Origin: Prevotella sp.
GTDB lineage: Bacteria; Bacteroidota; Bacteroidia; Bacteroidales; Bacteroidaceae
Direction: 5' to 3'
NCBI GenBank assembly: GCA_022769825.1
Contig: JALEJI010000056.1
Location: 1-36,793 of the forward strand
Length of the DNA stretch: 36,793 bases
The notes beneath the pieces were generated by a model. That model was not told the origin of the DNA, searched no databases, and worked only from the letters and a program-made list of their open reading frames with translations. Numbering within the stretch: position 1 is the stretch's first letter; every line of letters starts with the position of its first letter. The position numbers and the translations under genes are program-made. This document shows positions 15,379 to 25,952 of the stretch, in pieces.

Positions 15379-16689
15379 TTATTGAACCTTCCATTTCGCG
15401 AACCAACGCTCGTTGAACGTCAGTCCTATATTTATGCGGAACGTGTTTTCCATGATATATTCGGCTGCGGAGCGGCGCACCCATTGCCCACTGATGTTGA
15501 GAATGGAACGATTGTTCCAGCTGTTCATGATTGGGATGCCAAATCCGAGGCTCGCGCTCAACTCCTTAGGCCCTTCAATGCCATTTATATAATAATAAGG
15601 TGTGGCATAAGACACTCCCACGCGATAGCGAACCCTGTTGAGGAAATGACGATTATACTCGCCTGGGCAATACTCGGCGCCCAACGTGACCCTGTGACGA
15701 TCCTTGTACATTCCCGAGCGCATGGCGTAAGAAACCACGCCATTTTCGGAACGGTATTCCGGCTCTTCCACCTTGCCCCACTTTTGGAGAGTGTAGTCGG
15801 CGCAAACCCTTAACGAGTTGTTATGGCTGTACATTATTCCGGCACCTATGACCGTGGGCATCTCAAGGTGAAGCCTCGTGCCGTCCTTAGGATAAGACAC
15901 CGTGTCAGCGACTTGCGTGGTTGGGTTAATGGAAACGATATTCAATGTTGGCTTTCCGCCTATCTTGTGTCCAAGCGAATAAGTGGCGCCAAACGTCATC
16001 TCGTCTTTCTTTGACAGGCGCAAGGCGTACTGCAAGCCAAAATCGACCTTATAGCTCTCCACGTCGGCAGTGGCGGTTTTCTGTATGGTGTTAATCGTGC
16101 TATTGCTGAAACTGTTGACAAGCGACTTGGTATAGTTGCCGTACAGGTAACCACCATTGACACCGATGGATAGGCCCTTGAACGGAGACCATCCCAAACC
16201 GAGGTAAACCTGATGAAGGCCACCAGAACCAGAGTAAATGTTGCTTGTGGTTGTGGAGTTGGCATCGTTGAGCTTCTCGGTGGTGAAATAAGAATATCCA
16301 ATGTTGCTGTAAGGCAAATAGCCGAAACTCAAGCCAAAGTGGCGAAAGACGCGGAAACCGGCAATGATATACTCGAAGTCGGCGTTCTTGGCGTTCTTCT
16401 TTACGCCATTCTCGCTGAAATTGGTCAACTGCCCCGACAAACCCGCATCGAAGATAAACGACAAGCTGTCTAACGAAGAATAAGAGGCCGGGTTGAGATA
16501 GTTGACTTGATTGTGCACGTGGTAACCTATTCCGGCCCCGTCCATGCCACGGCTGAAGCCCGCCGACTGGTCGGAAAGCATGCCAAGGCCAAATTGGCTG
16601 TAAGGAGAATTAGTGCCGCTCTGCGCCGATGCCAATTGCGTGGACGCAAGCAGCAAGAGACCCGCCAAGATATTGATTTTTGTCTTCAA
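15379..16689 (-). CDS. Outer-membrane beta-barrel protein (FadL-like), TTG start
   Basis: 436 residues from a TTG at 16689: MKTKINILAGLLLLASTQLASA is a clean signal peptide and there is no in-frame ATG between it and the promoter at 16741-16748. The mature part begins SGTNSPYSQFGLGMLSDQS, continues with NQVNYLNPASYSSLDSLSF and many amphipathic strands, and ends near a barrel-like GLTFNERWFAKWKVQ. Conserved Bacteroidetes proteins like this sit next to lptC; a transport or assembly role in the outer membrane is inferred from position. The frame remains open to 16989 upstream, but that would start beyond the promoter and inside the divergent gene. Confidence 0.75.
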   Translation of the reverse strand: MKTKINILAGLLLLASTQLASAQSGTNSPYSQFGLGMLSDQSAGFSRGMDGAGIGYHVHNQVNYLNPASYSSLDSLSFIFDAGLSGQLTNFSENGVKKNAKNADFEYIIAGFRVFRHFGLSFGYLPYSNIGYSYFTTEKLNDANSTTTSNIYSGSGGLHQVYLGLGWSPFKGLSIGVNGGYLYGNYTKSLVNSFSNSTINTIQKTATADVESYKVDFGLQYALRLSKKDEMTFGATYSLGHKIGGKPTLNIVSINPTTQVADTVSYPKDGTRLHLEMPTVIGAGIMYSHNNSLRVCADYTLQKWGKVEEPEYRSENGVVSYAMRSGMYKDRHRVTLGAEYCPGEYNRHFLNRVRYRVGVSYATPYYYINGIEGPKELSASLGFGIPIMNSWNNRSILNISGQWVRRSAAEYIMENTFRINIGLTFNERWFAKWKVQ

Positions 16690-16740
16690 TGCGTTCGTTA
16701 TTTTAGTGATACTTTTAACTCTTTTATGAAAAATCAAGTG

Positions 16741-16748
16741 CAAAAGTA
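16741..16748 (-). promoter_or_regulatory. -7 box of the outer-membrane protein-lptC operon (TACTTTTG, followed by CAC)
   Basis: Exact TAnnTTTG with the GCAC extension on the minus strand, 51 bases from the TTG start. It supports the 16689 start. Confidence 0.65.
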
Positions 16749-16792
16749 TTGAAAAAAAACAATATAAACGCACGAAAGTCAAAATAATAAGG

Positions 16793-16800
16793 TATTTTTG
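16793..16800 (+). promoter_or_regulatory. -7 box of the lnb-like gene (TATTTTTG, followed by CAC)
   Basis: Exact TAnnTTTG with GCAC. Transcription should begin about 16804, one base before an in-frame GTG and 13 before the ATG at 16817. It is divergent from the box at 16741-16748. Confidence 0.6.
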
Positions 16801-16816
16801 CACTGTGAAAAAATAT

Positions 16817-18031
16817 ATGAGACATTTTAAGCAAACCATAACCCTGTTCATGCTGTTTTTCTCATTTGCCACCAACACGCTGGCAATGAAAGAATTGACA
16901 CCGCTTGAACAAATGGACAGCGTCGACATAAGCCTATTGACATGTTCGCCCGGAAACGAGATTTGGAGCCTGTATGGCCACACGGCCATCAGGTTCGAAG
17001 ACCGGTTGCACCATGTTGACTACTCAATCAATTACGGCATGTTCGACTTCAGGCAGAAGAACTTTGTCATAAGGTTCGTCTTCGGGCTCACCGATTATCA
17101 AATGGGCATCGAGGACTATGACCGATTTCTCGCCGATTATGGCAACGACGGGCGCGGGGTGGTGCAGCAAAAGCTCAACCTATCAAGGCAAGAGAAGCTC
17201 GACATAGCCAAGGCCATACAAGACAACTACGACCCGGCCGTGCGCACATATCGTTACAACTATTTTTACGACAACTGCACAACAAGGGCCCGCGACATTA
17301 TAGTAAGGCATCTCTCTGGAAAGGTTAAATACAAGATTGACCCTTCCGTGGAATCATCATACAGGCAGATGATTCACCAGTGGAACCATGAACACCGCTG
17401 GATGGCTTTCGGCTGCGACCTCCTTCTCGGCGTGGGGGCGGACAGGAAGACCACATTCGCCCAACAACAGTTCATACCCAACACCCTGAGAAAAGACTTC
17501 GACAGGGCTATCGTAGTTGAGCCAAACGGACGCTCCCATCGCCTTGTGGCACAGACAGAGCAGACGCTAAAGCCAAGCCCGGAACCCGACGACAACGGCT
17601 TTTGGACGGCAGTGTCGCCCACGGTGCTTTTCACATTATTGTTCGCGCTGACATTATGTCTCTCCGTCTTGGAATACAGGCGCAAAAAAACACTTTGGGC
17701 TTACGACACCATTTTGCTCACCTTGACAGGACTTGCGGGCTTGGTGCTCTTCGCCATGATATTCTCGCAGCACCCGACGGTAAGGATAAACCTTCAGATA
17801 CTGATACTCAACCCGTTGTCTATCATCCTTGTCTACCCTGTCTGCCGAAAAGCGTATAAGGGAAAGGCGCATTTCTATTGGAACATGCTCTTCGCCTTTG
17901 CCATCATCTTCCTTATCTGCGGACTTTTCCTGCAAAATTACGCGGAGGGAATGTGGATATTGGCTTGTTGTTTGCTGGCAAGGTGTATCACCAACCGCTT
18001 GATTTACTCAACACAAAAAAACAGGAACTAA
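16817..18031 (+). CDS. Lnb_N/DUF4105 membrane protein, candidate lipoprotein N-acyltransferase
   Basis: 404 residues from the ATG at 16817; a GTG four codons earlier is possible but the promoter nearly touches it. Signal peptide MRHFKQTITLFMLFFSFATNTLA, then the periplasmic DUF4105/Lnb_N domain with its hallmark SLYGHTAIR (H55), INYGMFDF, and YFYDNCTTRARD (C154). From about residue 263 there are four or five transmembrane helices. DUF4105 is the N-terminal domain of Lnb, described as the enzyme that N-acylates lipoproteins in Bacteroidetes lacking a standard Lnt; H55 and C154 are natural catalytic candidates. Function here is by family only, and several paralogues per genome are common. The next gene begins 6 bases after its stop. 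Confidence 0.75.
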   Translation: MRHFKQTITLFMLFFSFATNTLAMKELTPLEQMDSVDISLLTCSPGNEIWSLYGHTAIRFEDRLHHVDYSINYGMFDFRQKNFVIRFVFGLTDYQMGIEDYDRFLADYGNDGRGVVQQKLNLSRQEKLDIAKAIQDNYDPAVRTYRYNYFYDNCTTRARDIIVRHLSGKVKYKIDPSVESSYRQMIHQWNHEHRWMAFGCDLLLGVGADRKTTFAQQQFIPNTLRKDFDRAIVVEPNGRSHRLVAQTEQTLKPSPEPDDNGFWTAVSPTVLFTLLFALTLCLSVLEYRRKKTLWAYDTILLTLTGLAGLVLFAMIFSQHPTVRINLQILILNPLSIILVYPVCRKAYKGKAHFYWNMLFAFAIIFLICGLFLQNYAEGMWILACCLLARCITNRLIYSTQKNRN

Positions 18032-18037
18032 GAAACA

Positions 18038-19447
18038 ATGCGATATTTAGCACTTTTGGTAGCGGCGCTGACCACGGCAGAGATGCAGGCTTTTGAGCTT
18101 GCGCCACGCCTTGTCGTCAATGTGACTATCGACCAGCTTAGGTCCGACTATGTTGAGGCATTCAGCAATTTCTATTCACGATATGGCTTCAAGCGTCTGC
18201 TTGACGAGGGTCTCGTCTACGACGGTGCCACATATCCTTTCTTCCCAGTGGATTGCTCCTCGGCTTCGGCAAGCATATCCACAGGCGCCACTCCATTCTT
18301 CAACGGCATTATCGGTGACAGCTGGCTTGACCGCAAATCGTTGCAACCGACAAGCAGCGTAGACGACGGCAAAGGCTACTACTCTGCCGACAAGATCCGC
18401 ACGAGCACAATTGGCGACGAACTGAAAGTGAGCTCCAACGGCCAAGCCCTCGTCTACTCGTTTGCCGCCAACAGCAAGTCGGCAATACTACTGGCGGGCC
18501 ATGCCGCAGACGGATGCTATTGGCTGGACCAAAACGGCTTATGGACAACATCATCATACTACGAAAAAGCGTTGCCAAAATGGGTAAAAAACTACAACGA
18601 GGGCTTCGGTGAGCAATATCGCAAGCAGAAGAACCGCCAAGACAACGATAACGTAGTAGACATGACTCTTGCGGCCATCAACTCCACCAACATAGGCAAA
18701 GACGACACCTCTGACATAATAAATATCACCCTCTCAGCCACCAAGACAGACGGCAAGCCCGTGCACAACTGGCAAGAGGAGATGCAGAGCGTGTACCAAC
18801 AACTGGACTACACGCTTGGAAGGTTGATAAACGGCATCGAGAAGCGCGTCAACATCCAGCAAGTGCTCTTCGTGGTCACCTCCACAGGCTACAACGAGGA
18901 GAAGCCTTCCGACCTCTCAAAATATCGCATACCCACGGGCACGTTCTATATCAACCGCACGGCGAGCCTACTGAACATGTACCTCGGGGCAATATACGGT
19001 TCAGGCAGGTACGTGGAGCAGGAATACGACAACGAGATATATCTTGACCATCGTCTCATAGAACAGAAGCGCATCTCCATGCCGGAGTTGCTCACACGCT
19101 CACAAGAGTTTCTCATGCAGAGCGCTGGCGTTGCCGATGTCTATACCAGCGAGAGGTTGCAATCGGGCAACAGCGACATACAGAAAATACGCGCGGGATA
19201 CAACCCTATCCTCAGCGGCGACATAATAATTAATGTGGCACCAGGTTGGCGACTGCTCAACGAGAACACCCAACAAACCTCGATGAGCCGAGCGGGAGTG
19301 GTGCCTTTCCCAATAGTGTTTTTCGGAGACGGCATAAAGCACGAGCGGATAAAAGAACCCGTCACGGTTGACCGAATCGCGCCGACCATTGCCAAGACCA
19401 TCCGCATACGCGCGCCAAACGCTTGCAGTGTCGCCCCTTTGTTTTAA
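18038..19447 (+). CDS. Alkaline-phosphatase-superfamily protein, probably inactive
   Basis: 469 residues with signal peptide MRYLALLVAALTTAEMQA. The fold is that of PafA-like/type I phosphodiesterase proteins: VNVTIDQLRSDYVEAF (D32 conserved), STGATPFFNGIIGDSWLD, PFPIVFFGDGIK, and a C-terminal DRIAPTIAKTIRI. The catalytic set is largely missing. The nucleophile region reads DCSSASASISTG, where active relatives have a T.GH pattern (S75 is the best stand-in). The usual D-H pair of the T/A-D-H-G motif is replaced by TSTGYNEE (281-288). I find no DY.GH motif, and the late D.H.P site reads RAGVVPFP. So it is probably a pseudoenzyme with a binding or scaffold role in the periplasm. It lies in one transcript with the Lnb-like gene, upstream of secA. 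Confidence 0.75.
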   Translation: MRYLALLVAALTTAEMQAFELAPRLVVNVTIDQLRSDYVEAFSNFYSRYGFKRLLDEGLVYDGATYPFFPVDCSSASASISTGATPFFNGIIGDSWLDRKSLQPTSSVDDGKGYYSADKIRTSTIGDELKVSSNGQALVYSFAANSKSAILLAGHAADGCYWLDQNGLWTTSSYYEKALPKWVKNYNEGFGEQYRKQKNRQDNDNVVDMTLAAINSTNIGKDDTSDIINITLSATKTDGKPVHNWQEEMQSVYQQLDYTLGRLINGIEKRVNIQQVLFVVTSTGYNEEKPSDLSKYRIPTGTFYINRTASLLNMYLGAIYGSGRYVEQEYDNEIYLDHRLIEQKRISMPELLTRSQEFLMQSAGVADVYTSERLQSGNSDIQKIRAGYNPILSGDIIINVAPGWRLLNENTQQTSMSRAGVVPFPIVFFGDGIKHERIKEPVTVDRIAPTIAKTIRIRAPNACSVAPLF

Positions 19448-19540
19448 CCCCGAGAGCCTTACGCTTACCTTTCACCAACCAAAGATGGAAGGGCGAGAAT
19501 CTTTGCAGGTTAAAATATTCTGATTATCAAATAGTTTTAT

Positions 19541-19548
19541 TAACTTTG
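19541..19548 (+). promoter_or_regulatory. -7 box of secA (TAACTTTG, followed by CA)
   Basis: Exact TAnnTTTG plus GCA, 29 bases before the secA ATG. An 8-bp inverted repeat (TTTTAACC at 19442-19449, GGTTAAAA at 19508-19515) spans the preceding gap; its meaning is unclear. Confidence 0.6.
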
Positions 19549-19577
19549 CATCCAAATAGAAAAAAGAACAACAAGAT

Positions 19578-22500
19578 ATGAACTTCAACAAGTTTTTAAA
19601 ATCCATCTTTGGCGATAAGTCCAAACGAGACATGCGCCTCATTCAACCCCTCGTAGAGAAAGTCAAGGAGGTCTCGCCGGAGATAGAGAAGCTCACCAAC
19701 GATGAGCTCCGCGCCAAGAGCAAGGAGATTCAAAAGTATGTACAAGACGCGGCTACGCCTTTCAAGGAGAAAATCAACGAATTGCGTGCCAAGATTGAGG
19801 ACACGCCAATAGACGAGCGCGAGCCCATCTTCAACGAGATTGACAAGCAAGACAAGGACATGCTTGAGGCATTGGAGAAAGCCCTCAACGAGGTCATGCC
19901 GACAGCTTTCGCCATTGTGAAGGACACGGCACGCCGTTTCTCCCAGAACGCCGACACCGTGGTTACCGCCACGGACTTTGACCGTGAGCTTGCGGCCAAC
20001 CCGAAAAACGACTTCATTACCATTGACGGCGACAAGGCCATCTACCACAACGAGTGGACCGCCGGCGGAAACAAGATACACTGGGACATGGTGCACTACG
20101 ACGTGCAGCTCTTCGGTGGCATCGCGCTCCATCAAGGCAAGATAGCCGAGATGGCAACCGGTGAGGGTAAGACTCTCGTGGCCACGTTGCCTGTGTTCCT
20201 CAACGCCCTGACGGGCAACGGCGTGCACATGGTGACAGTGAACGATTACCTTGCCAAGCGTGACTCTGAATGGATGGGGCCTCTCTACGAGTTCCACGGA
20301 CTGTCCGTAGACTGTATCGACAAGCACCAACCTAACTCACAAGAACGCCGCAAGGCTTACCAAGCCGACATCACCTTCGGTACGAACAATGAGTTCGGCT
20401 TCGACTACCTCCGTGACAACATGGCACTATCGCCAGACGACCTGGTACAGCGTCGCCACAACTTCGCCATCGTGGACGAGGTGGACTCCGTGCTCATTGA
20501 TGACGCGCGTACACCTCTTATCATATCAGGTCCAGTGCCAAAGGGCGAGAACCAGATGTTCGAGGAGTATCAGCCTCTCGTGGAAAGGCTCTATGAGGTT
20601 CAGCGCAAGCAAGCAACAGAGCTGCTTGCCGACGCACGCCAGAAGATAAACGCCGGCCGTCAAGAGACCGACAAGAACAAGGCACAGCAACTGCTTGACG
20701 AGGGATTCCTCAGCTTGTATCGCTCGTTCAAGGCTCTGCCAAAAAACAAGGCACTTATCAAGTACCTCTCCGAGGAGGGCATAAAGAGCGGAATGCAGAA
20801 GACCGAGGAGATATACATGGAGAACAACAACCGCCGCATGCCGGAGGCTGTAAAGCCATTGTATTTCGTGGTGGACGAGAAGATGAACTCTGCCGACCTC
20901 ACCGACAAGGGTGTAGACTGGCTCACCAACCAAGTGCACGACAAGGAACTCTTCGTGTTGCCCGACATCGCTTCTGAGCTCTCCGCATTAGAGAACGAGA
21001 AGGGACTTAGCGACCAAGAACGACTCGACAAAAAGGACAGCCTGCTGCAGCATTTCGCCGTGCAAAGCGAGCGTGTGCATACCTTACAGCAACTGCTCAA
21101 GGCTTACACCATGTTCAACAAGGACGATGAATATGTAGTCATTGATGGCGAGGTAAAGATTGTTGACGAGCAAACCGGCCGTATAATGGAAGGCCGTCGC
21201 TGGAGCGACGGACTGCACCAGGCCATCGAGGCCAAGGAGCACGTGAAGGTTGAGGCCGCGACACAAACCTTCGCCACCATAACGCTGCAAAACTACTTCC
21301 GCATGTACCACAAGCTCGCCGGCATGACCGGTACGGCATCAACAGAGGCCGGAGAGTTTTGGGACATATACAAGCTTGACGTGGTAGAGATTCCTACCAA
21401 CCGACCAATAGCACGTAAAGACCTCGAGGACCGCGTCTACAAGACGCAAAGAGAAAAATACGCCGCCGTAATCGAGGAAGTTGAGGAGATGCGAGTAAGC
21501 GGACGTCCTTGTCTTGTAGGTACCACGTCAGTGGAGATTTCCGAGTTGCTCTCAAGGATGCTGACCATGAGAAAGATTCCACACCACGTACTCAACGCCA
21601 AGCTTCACCAAAAGGAGGCCATGATCGTGGCCGAGGCAGGAAAGAGCACGATGGGACAAGTTTACACCGCGTCAGACGGCAAGGCGTTCACCGACAAGCC
21701 TTCAGCCGTTCACTATCAGCAATCGCTAATCAACGATGCAACGGAGCACAAGAAGAAGTCAGACCCAGAACTCGTTGGCAAGAGCGCGGAAAGCCTTATA
21801 CACAACGAGGAAAGACTACTTGGAGCCGTGACCATCGCCACCAACATGGCAGGTCGTGGTACCGATATCAAGCTCACCCCTGAAGTGAAAGCAGCCGGAG
21901 GTCTCGCCATTATCGGCACCACACGCCACGAGAGCCGTCGCGTGGACCGTCAGCTGCGTGGACGTGCAGGACGTCAAGGCGACCCAGGATCATCCGTATT
22001 CTACGTGTCGCTCGAGGATGAGCTGATGCGCAAATTCGGCTCAGAGCGCATAGCAAGGGTCATGGACCGTCTCGGCTTCGAGGATGGCGAGCGCATTGAA
22101 AGCCCAATGATCTCAAAGAGCATTGAGCGAGCGCAAAAGAAGGTCGAGGAGAACAACTTCGGCATCCGAAAGAACCTTCTCGAATATGATGACGTGATGA
22201 ACAAACAGCGCACCGTGATATACGAGAAGCGCCGCCACGCCCTCATGGGCGAGCGCATCGGCATGGATATCACGAACATCATCTGGGATCGCGTGGTAAG
22301 CATCATAGAGAGAAACGACTATGCTGGATGCAAGGAGCAATTCCTGCAAATACTCGCCATGGAAGTGCCGATCACAGAAGAAAATTTCGAGAACACGGAA
22401 CGTGGAGAACTTGAGGAGCGCGCGTTCCAAGAGGCCATGGCCGCTTTCAAGCGCAAGACAGACCGCATACAGTCTGACGCTTACCCTGTGATCAAGGATG

Positions 22501-23090
22501 TCTACGAGAACCAAGGCAACGTATACCAGTTCATTCTCATACCTATCACCGATGGTCGCCATGTAGTGCAACTGCGCGTCAACCTCAAGGAAGCATACGA
22601 GACAGAGGCCAAGAACATCGTGAGAGAGTTCGAGAAGTTTGTCGTGCTCCACATTATCGATGACGATTGGAAGGAGAATCTCCGTCAGCTTGATGAGCTT
22701 CGCCACTCTGTGCAGAATGCGTCTTACGAGCAAAAAGACCCTCTCCTCGTCTTCAAGTTGGAGAGTGCCAAGCTGTGGGATTCAATGATTGATGACATGA
22801 ACAATCGCATAGCATCGTTCCTCACACGCGGGCAGATTCCAATGCAGCAAGCACCTGTGCAAGAGGCACAGCCCGTTGAGCACCAGCAAAGGTACAACGA
22901 GCAAAAGGTGAACCTTGACGAACAGGAAGAGGCACAGCGTCGCGCAGCCATGCAAGACACACGCGAAGGCGCGGCACAGGAACAAAGACGTGAACCCATC
23001 GTCAGAGAGAAAATGCCACGGCCTAACGACCCATGTCCATGCGGCAGCGGCAAAAAGTTCAAGAACTGCCACGGAAAAGGATTGAGATAA
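19578..23090 (+). CDS. secA: Preprotein translocase ATPase SecA
   Basis: 1170 residues, long compared with E. coli SecA (901) but in the Bacteroidetes range. Walker [10 protein letters not shown] (K198), DEVD Walker B (300-303), [12 protein letters not shown] of the second motor domain, the helical scaffold/wing region about 870-1090, and a C-terminal zinc motif [13 protein letters not shown] (C1153, C1155, C1164, H1165). The extra length is mostly a charged helical insert at about 345-500 within the first motor/preprotein-binding region, plus a Gln/Glu-rich linker before the zinc tail. It drives Sec-dependent export with SecYEG. It has its own promoter, stands after the Lnb/pseudophosphatase pair, and ends at a strong terminator. 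Confidence 0.97.
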   Translation: MNFNKFLKSIFGDKSKRDMRLIQPLVEKVKEVSPEIEKLTNDELRAKSKEIQKYVQDAATPFKEKINELRAKIEDTPIDEREPIFNEIDKQDKDMLEALEKALNEVMPTAFAIVKDTARRFSQNADTVVTATDFDRELAANPKNDFITIDGDKAIYHNEWTAGGNKIHWDMVHYDVQLFGGIALHQGKIAEMATGEGKTLVATLPVFLNALTGNGVHMVTVNDYLAKRDSEWMGPLYEFHGLSVDCIDKHQPNSQERRKAYQADITFGTNNEFGFDYLRDNMALSPDDLVQRRHNFAIVDEVDSVLIDDARTPLIISGPVPKGENQMFEEYQPLVERLYEVQRKQATELLADARQKINAGRQETDKNKAQQLLDEGFLSLYRSFKALPKNKALIKYLSEEGIKSGMQKTEEIYMENNNRRMPEAVKPLYFVVDEKMNSADLTDKGVDWLTNQVHDKELFVLPDIASELSALENEKGLSDQERLDKKDSLLQHFAVQSERVHTLQQLLKAYTMFNKDDEYVVIDGEVKIVDEQTGRIMEGRRWSDGLHQAIEAKEHVKVEAATQTFATITLQNYFRMYHKLAGMTGTASTEAGEFWDIYKLDVVEIPTNRPIARKDLEDRVYKTQREKYAAVIEEVEEMRVSGRPCLVGTTSVEISELLSRMLTMRKIPHHVLNAKLHQKEAMIVAEAGKSTMGQVYTASDGKAFTDKPSAVHYQQSLINDATEHKKKSDPELVGKSAESLIHNEERLLGAVTIATNMAGRGTDIKLTPEVKAAGGLAIIGTTRHESRRVDRQLRGRAGRQGDPGSSVFYVSLEDELMRKFGSERIARVMDRLGFEDGERIESPMISKSIERAQKKVEENNFGIRKNLLEYDDVMNKQRTVIYEKRRHALMGERIGMDITNIIWDRVVSIIERNDYAGCKEQFLQILAMEVPITEENFENTERGELEERAFQEAMAAFKRKTDRIQSDAYPVIKDVYENQGNVYQFILIPITDGRHVVQLRVNLKEAYETEAKNIVREFEKFVVLHIIDDDWKENLRQLDELRHSVQNASYEQKDPLLVFKLESAKLWDSMIDDMNNRIASFLTRGQIPMQQAPVQEAQPVEHQQRYNEQKVNLDEQEEAQRRAAMQDTREGAAQEQRREPIVREKMPRPNDPCPCGSGKKFKNCHGKGLR

Positions 23091-23114
23091 TCATCAACAA
23101 CACATAGATAGGCC

Positions 23115-23157
23115 ACGGGCCTTGTCCACTTCGAGACAAGGCCCGTATTTTTTTTTA
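23115..23157 (+). terminator. Rho-independent terminator of secA
   Basis: ACGGGCCTTGTC (23115-23126) pairs perfectly over 12 bp with GACAAGGCCCGT (23135-23146), 8-base loop, followed by A and a run of about nine T. Confidence 0.95.
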
Positions 23158-23202
23158 TTTTATTAGTTGAGAGAAAAATGATGATATATCAAGGAAAAGC
23201 AG

Positions 23203-23210
23203 TAATTTTG
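23203..23210 (+). promoter_or_regulatory. -7 box of the phoH operon (TAATTTTG, followed by CAC)
   Basis: Exact TAnnTTTG with GCAC, 57 bases before the phoH start. The leader contains a small TTGAC/GTCAA stem near 23229-23246. Confidence 0.65.
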
Positions 23211-23267
23211 CACCATAATAATAGTTAATTGACTTGTTAATGTCAAGTAAAGCACAATAATAGCACA

Positions 23268-24257
23268 TTGATAGAGAAACACATCGTACTTGAAGACATT
23301 GACCCGGTAACATTCTATGGGGTCAACAACGGCCATCTACAAATGATCAAGTCGCTATACCCCAAGACACGCATAGTGGCAAGGGGGAACGTGCTGCGGG
23401 TGCTCGGTGACGAGGAAGACATGGCAAAGGTGGAAGAGGACATTGAAAACATGCGAAAGCACGTCCTAAAATACAACACCATCACCGAAGAGGACATCTT
23501 AGACATAGCCAAGGGCCAGAAGACGAAGGCTGACGCCACAAAAGACGTCTTGGTTTACAGCATCTCTGGAAGACCAATAAAAAGCCGATCGGAAAACCAG
23601 CAAGCTCTTGTTGATGCCTTCGAGAAAGACGACATGATATTTGCCGTAGGGCCCGCCGGAACAGGAAAGACATATCTCAGCATAGCACTTGCGGTAAGGG
23701 CACTGAAAGACAAGGATATCAAGAAGATAATACTTAGCCGACCGGCAGTAGAAGCCGGAGAGAAGCTCGGGTTCCTTCCTGGTGACATGAAAGACAAGAT
23801 TGACCCGTATCTTCAGCCCCTCTACGACGCGCTTGAGGACATGATCCCCTCTGTCAAACTTCAAGACATGATGGAGAAGCATGTAATACAGATAGCACCA
23901 CTGGCCTTCATGCGTGGCCGCACGCTATCAGATGCCGTGGTCATTCTTGATGAGGCACAAAACACGACACCAGCGCAGATAAGGATGTTCCTGACCAGAA
24001 TGGGATGGAACACGAAGATGATTATCACGGGCGACATGACGCAAATAGACCTTCCAAGACAGCAGAAGAGCGGATTGAAAGAAGCCCTGCAAATACTGGA
24101 TGGCGTAGAGGGCATATCCATTGTCAACCTCAACCAAAAAGACATAGTGAGACACAAGCTCGTGACAAGAATTGTAAAAGCCTACGGTGCTTACGACAAG
24201 AAAATAGCTTCGCTAAAATCAAATAATACTCAAAATGAAAGCATTGACAAGGACTGA
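23268..24257 (+). CDS. phoH: PhoH family ATPase, TTG start
   Basis: 329 residues. Start is TTG: the frame has a TAA at 23238-23240 and no ATG before [18 protein letters not shown], which is the family's usual opening. A KH-like N-terminal part ([21 protein letters not shown]) precedes the PhoH P-loop domain: GPAGTGKT (K134), [21 protein letters not shown], Walker [13 protein letters not shown] (D228-Q231), and [11 protein letters not shown]. PhoH-like proteins are cytosolic ATPases linked to RNA metabolism/ribosome maturation (YbeZ type); exact role uncertain. It is first in an operon and overlaps purC by 23 bases. Confidence 0.92.
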   Translation: MIEKHIVLEDIDPVTFYGVNNGHLQMIKSLYPKTRIVARGNVLRVLGDEEDMAKVEEDIENMRKHVLKYNTITEEDILDIAKGQKTKADATKDVLVYSISGRPIKSRSENQQALVDAFEKDDMIFAVGPAGTGKTYLSIALAVRALKDKDIKKIILSRPAVEAGEKLGFLPGDMKDKIDPYLQPLYDALEDMIPSVKLQDMMEKHVIQIAPLAFMRGRTLSDAVVILDEAQNTTPAQIRMFLTRMGWNTKMIITGDMTQIDLPRQQKSGLKEALQILDGVEGISIVNLNQKDIVRHKLVTRIVKAYGAYDKKIASLKSNNTQNESIDKD

Positions 24258-25185
24258 TTTCCATTTCGATGGACAGAAGAGTGTTTACCATGGTAAAGTG
24301 CGTGATGTTTACGACATCAACGACGACCTCATCGTAATGGTGGCTACCGACCGCATCTCGGCATTCGACGTGGTGTTGCCCAAGGGCATCCCATTCAAAG
24401 GCCAGGTACTCAACCAAATAGCCTCTAAGTTTCTTGACCTCACCTCAGACATTTGCCCCAACTGGAAGCTCGCGACACCAGATCCAATGGTCACCGTGGG
24501 CCTGAAATGCGAGGGATTCCGTGTAGAGATGATTATCCGTGGCATTCTCACGGGTTCCGCATGGAGAGAGTACAAAAACGGTTGCCGTGAGCTTTGCGGC
24601 GTGAAGTTGCCCGATGGCATGCACGAGAACGAGCGTTTCCCAGAACCAATCATCACTCCGACAACAAAAGCCGACGAGGGCCACGACATGAATATCTCCA
24701 AGGAAGAGATTATCAAGCAGGGCATCGTATCGGCAGAGGATTATGCGGTCATAGAGGACTGGACACGCAAGCTCTTCGCTCGCGGACAAGAAATTGCCGC
24801 CAAGCATGGCCTCATTCTTGTCGACACCAAGTATGAGTTTGGCAAACGCGACGGCAAGCTCTATCTTATCGACGAAATCCATACGCCAGACTCAAGCCGC
24901 TATTTCTATGCTGACGGCTATGAGGAGCGCTTCGCAAAGGGCGAGCCACAAAAACAGCTTTCAAAGGAATTCGTGCGCCAATGGCTCATTGAACACGATT
25001 TCATGAACCAGCCTGGCCAGAAGATGCCAGAGATTACCGATGAGTATGCCGAGAGCGTATCGGATAGGTATATCGAGCTTTACGAGCATATCACAGGCGA
25101 GAAGTTTGACAAGGCTGCCGAGGAAGGCGACATCGCGGCAAGAATTGAGAAGAACGTGAAAGCCTGGCTTGCCACAAGAAAATAA
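24235..25185 (+). CDS. purC: Phosphoribosylaminoimidazole-succinocarboxamide synthase
   Basis: 316 residues, the longer form usual in Bacteroidetes. Seen: [20 protein letters not shown] (nucleotide-binding start), [20 protein letters not shown], and the SAICAR synthetase signature [13 protein letters not shown] with [12 protein letters not shown]. It makes SAICAR from CAIR, aspartate and ATP in purine synthesis. Its ATG lies inside the end of phoH and its stop abuts the ATG of the next gene with no spacer, so translational coupling on both sides is likely. purM lies three genes downstream. Confidence 0.97.
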   Translation: MKALTRTDFHFDGQKSVYHGKVRDVYDINDDLIVMVATDRISAFDVVLPKGIPFKGQVLNQIASKFLDLTSDICPNWKLATPDPMVTVGLKCEGFRVEMIIRGILTGSAWREYKNGCRELCGVKLPDGMHENERFPEPIITPTTKADEGHDMNISKEEIIKQGIVSAEDYAVIEDWTRKLFARGQEIAAKHGLILVDTKYEFGKRDGKLYLIDEIHTPDSSRYFYADGYEERFAKGEPQKQLSKEFVRQWLIEHDFMNQPGQKMPEITDEYAESVSDRYIELYEHITGEKFDKAAEEGDIAARIEKNVKAWLATRK

Positions 25186-25920
25186 ATGTACGAACAGGAA
25201 AAGATAAAACCCTACGACAAGCAAGGGGAGAAGGGCAAATTAGTGGAAGCGATGTTCGACAACATCGCTCCCACTTACGACACGCTCAACCATCGCCTGT
25301 CGTGGGACATCGACAAGGGTTGGCGCAAGAAGGCCATCAAGCTTCTCGCGCCATTCCATCCGAAGTCTGTTCTCGACATTGCCACGGGCACTGGCGACTT
25401 CGCCATTCTCGCAGCGAAAACCTTGAAGCCCGAAAAACTCATAGGAGCCGACATCTCTGAAGGCATGATGAAGATAGGAAGGCAGAAAGTTGAAAAAGCG
25501 GGATTTAAGAACGTGGTGTCCTTCAAGAAAGAAGACTGCATGGCCATGTCTTTTGAAAACGACAGTTTCGACGCGGTGACCGCTGCCTTTGGCATACGCA
25601 ACTTCCAAGACCTTGACAGAGGGTTAAAGGAAATGTGCAGGGTACTCAAAAAAGGCGGACACCTGAGCATTGCCGAGCTCACCGCTCCCGTCTCATTTCC
25701 CATGAGGCAACTATTCCACATTTACTCTCATTCCATCTTGCCTATTTATGGCAGGCTAATAAGCAAAGACCAAAGTGCATACAGCTATCTCACGGCCACT
25801 ATTGAAGCTTTCCCCCAAGGAGAGCGAATGATGGATATTCTCAAGAGGGCAGGTTTCAGCAAGGTGAGTTTCCAAAGGCTGACATTTGGCATTTGCACAA
25901 TCTATTTTGCCGAGAAATAA
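25186..25920 (+). CDS. menG: Demethylmenaquinone methyltransferase (UbiE/MenG)
   Basis: 244 residues, class I SAM methyltransferase. Characteristic stretches: [20 protein letters not shown], then [19 protein letters not shown] (SAM site), [18 protein letters not shown], and [17 protein letters not shown]. It performs the last step of menaquinone synthesis; these bacteria make menaquinone and not ubiquinone. It begins at the base after the purC stop. aroE follows by 32 bases; chorismate made through AroE feeds menaquinone synthesis, so the pairing makes metabolic sense. Confidence 0.95.
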   Translation: MYEQEKIKPYDKQGEKGKLVEAMFDNIAPTYDTLNHRLSWDIDKGWRKKAIKLLAPFHPKSVLDIATGTGDFAILAAKTLKPEKLIGADISEGMMKIGRQKVEKAGFKNVVSFKKEDCMAMSFENDSFDAVTAAFGIRNFQDLDRGLKEMCRVLKKGGHLSIAELTAPVSFPMRQLFHIYSHSILPIYGRLISKDQSAYSYLTATIEAFPQGERMMDILKRAGFSKVSFQRLTFGICTIYFAEK

Positions 25921-25952
25921 GCACAACCTACACGACAAACACACTTCATCAT

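Noticed and set aside
16690..16989. 100-residue N-terminal extension of the outer-membrane barrel gene
   Set aside because: It runs past the promoter at 16741-16748 and into the divergent gene, and hides a clean signal peptide that begins at the TTG at 16689.
18176..18445. Possible frameshift as the cause of the missing phosphatase motifs in 18038-19447
   Set aside because: The frame is continuous from signal peptide to C-terminal motif and alternative frames here do not supply the T.GH or T/A-D-H-G motifs.
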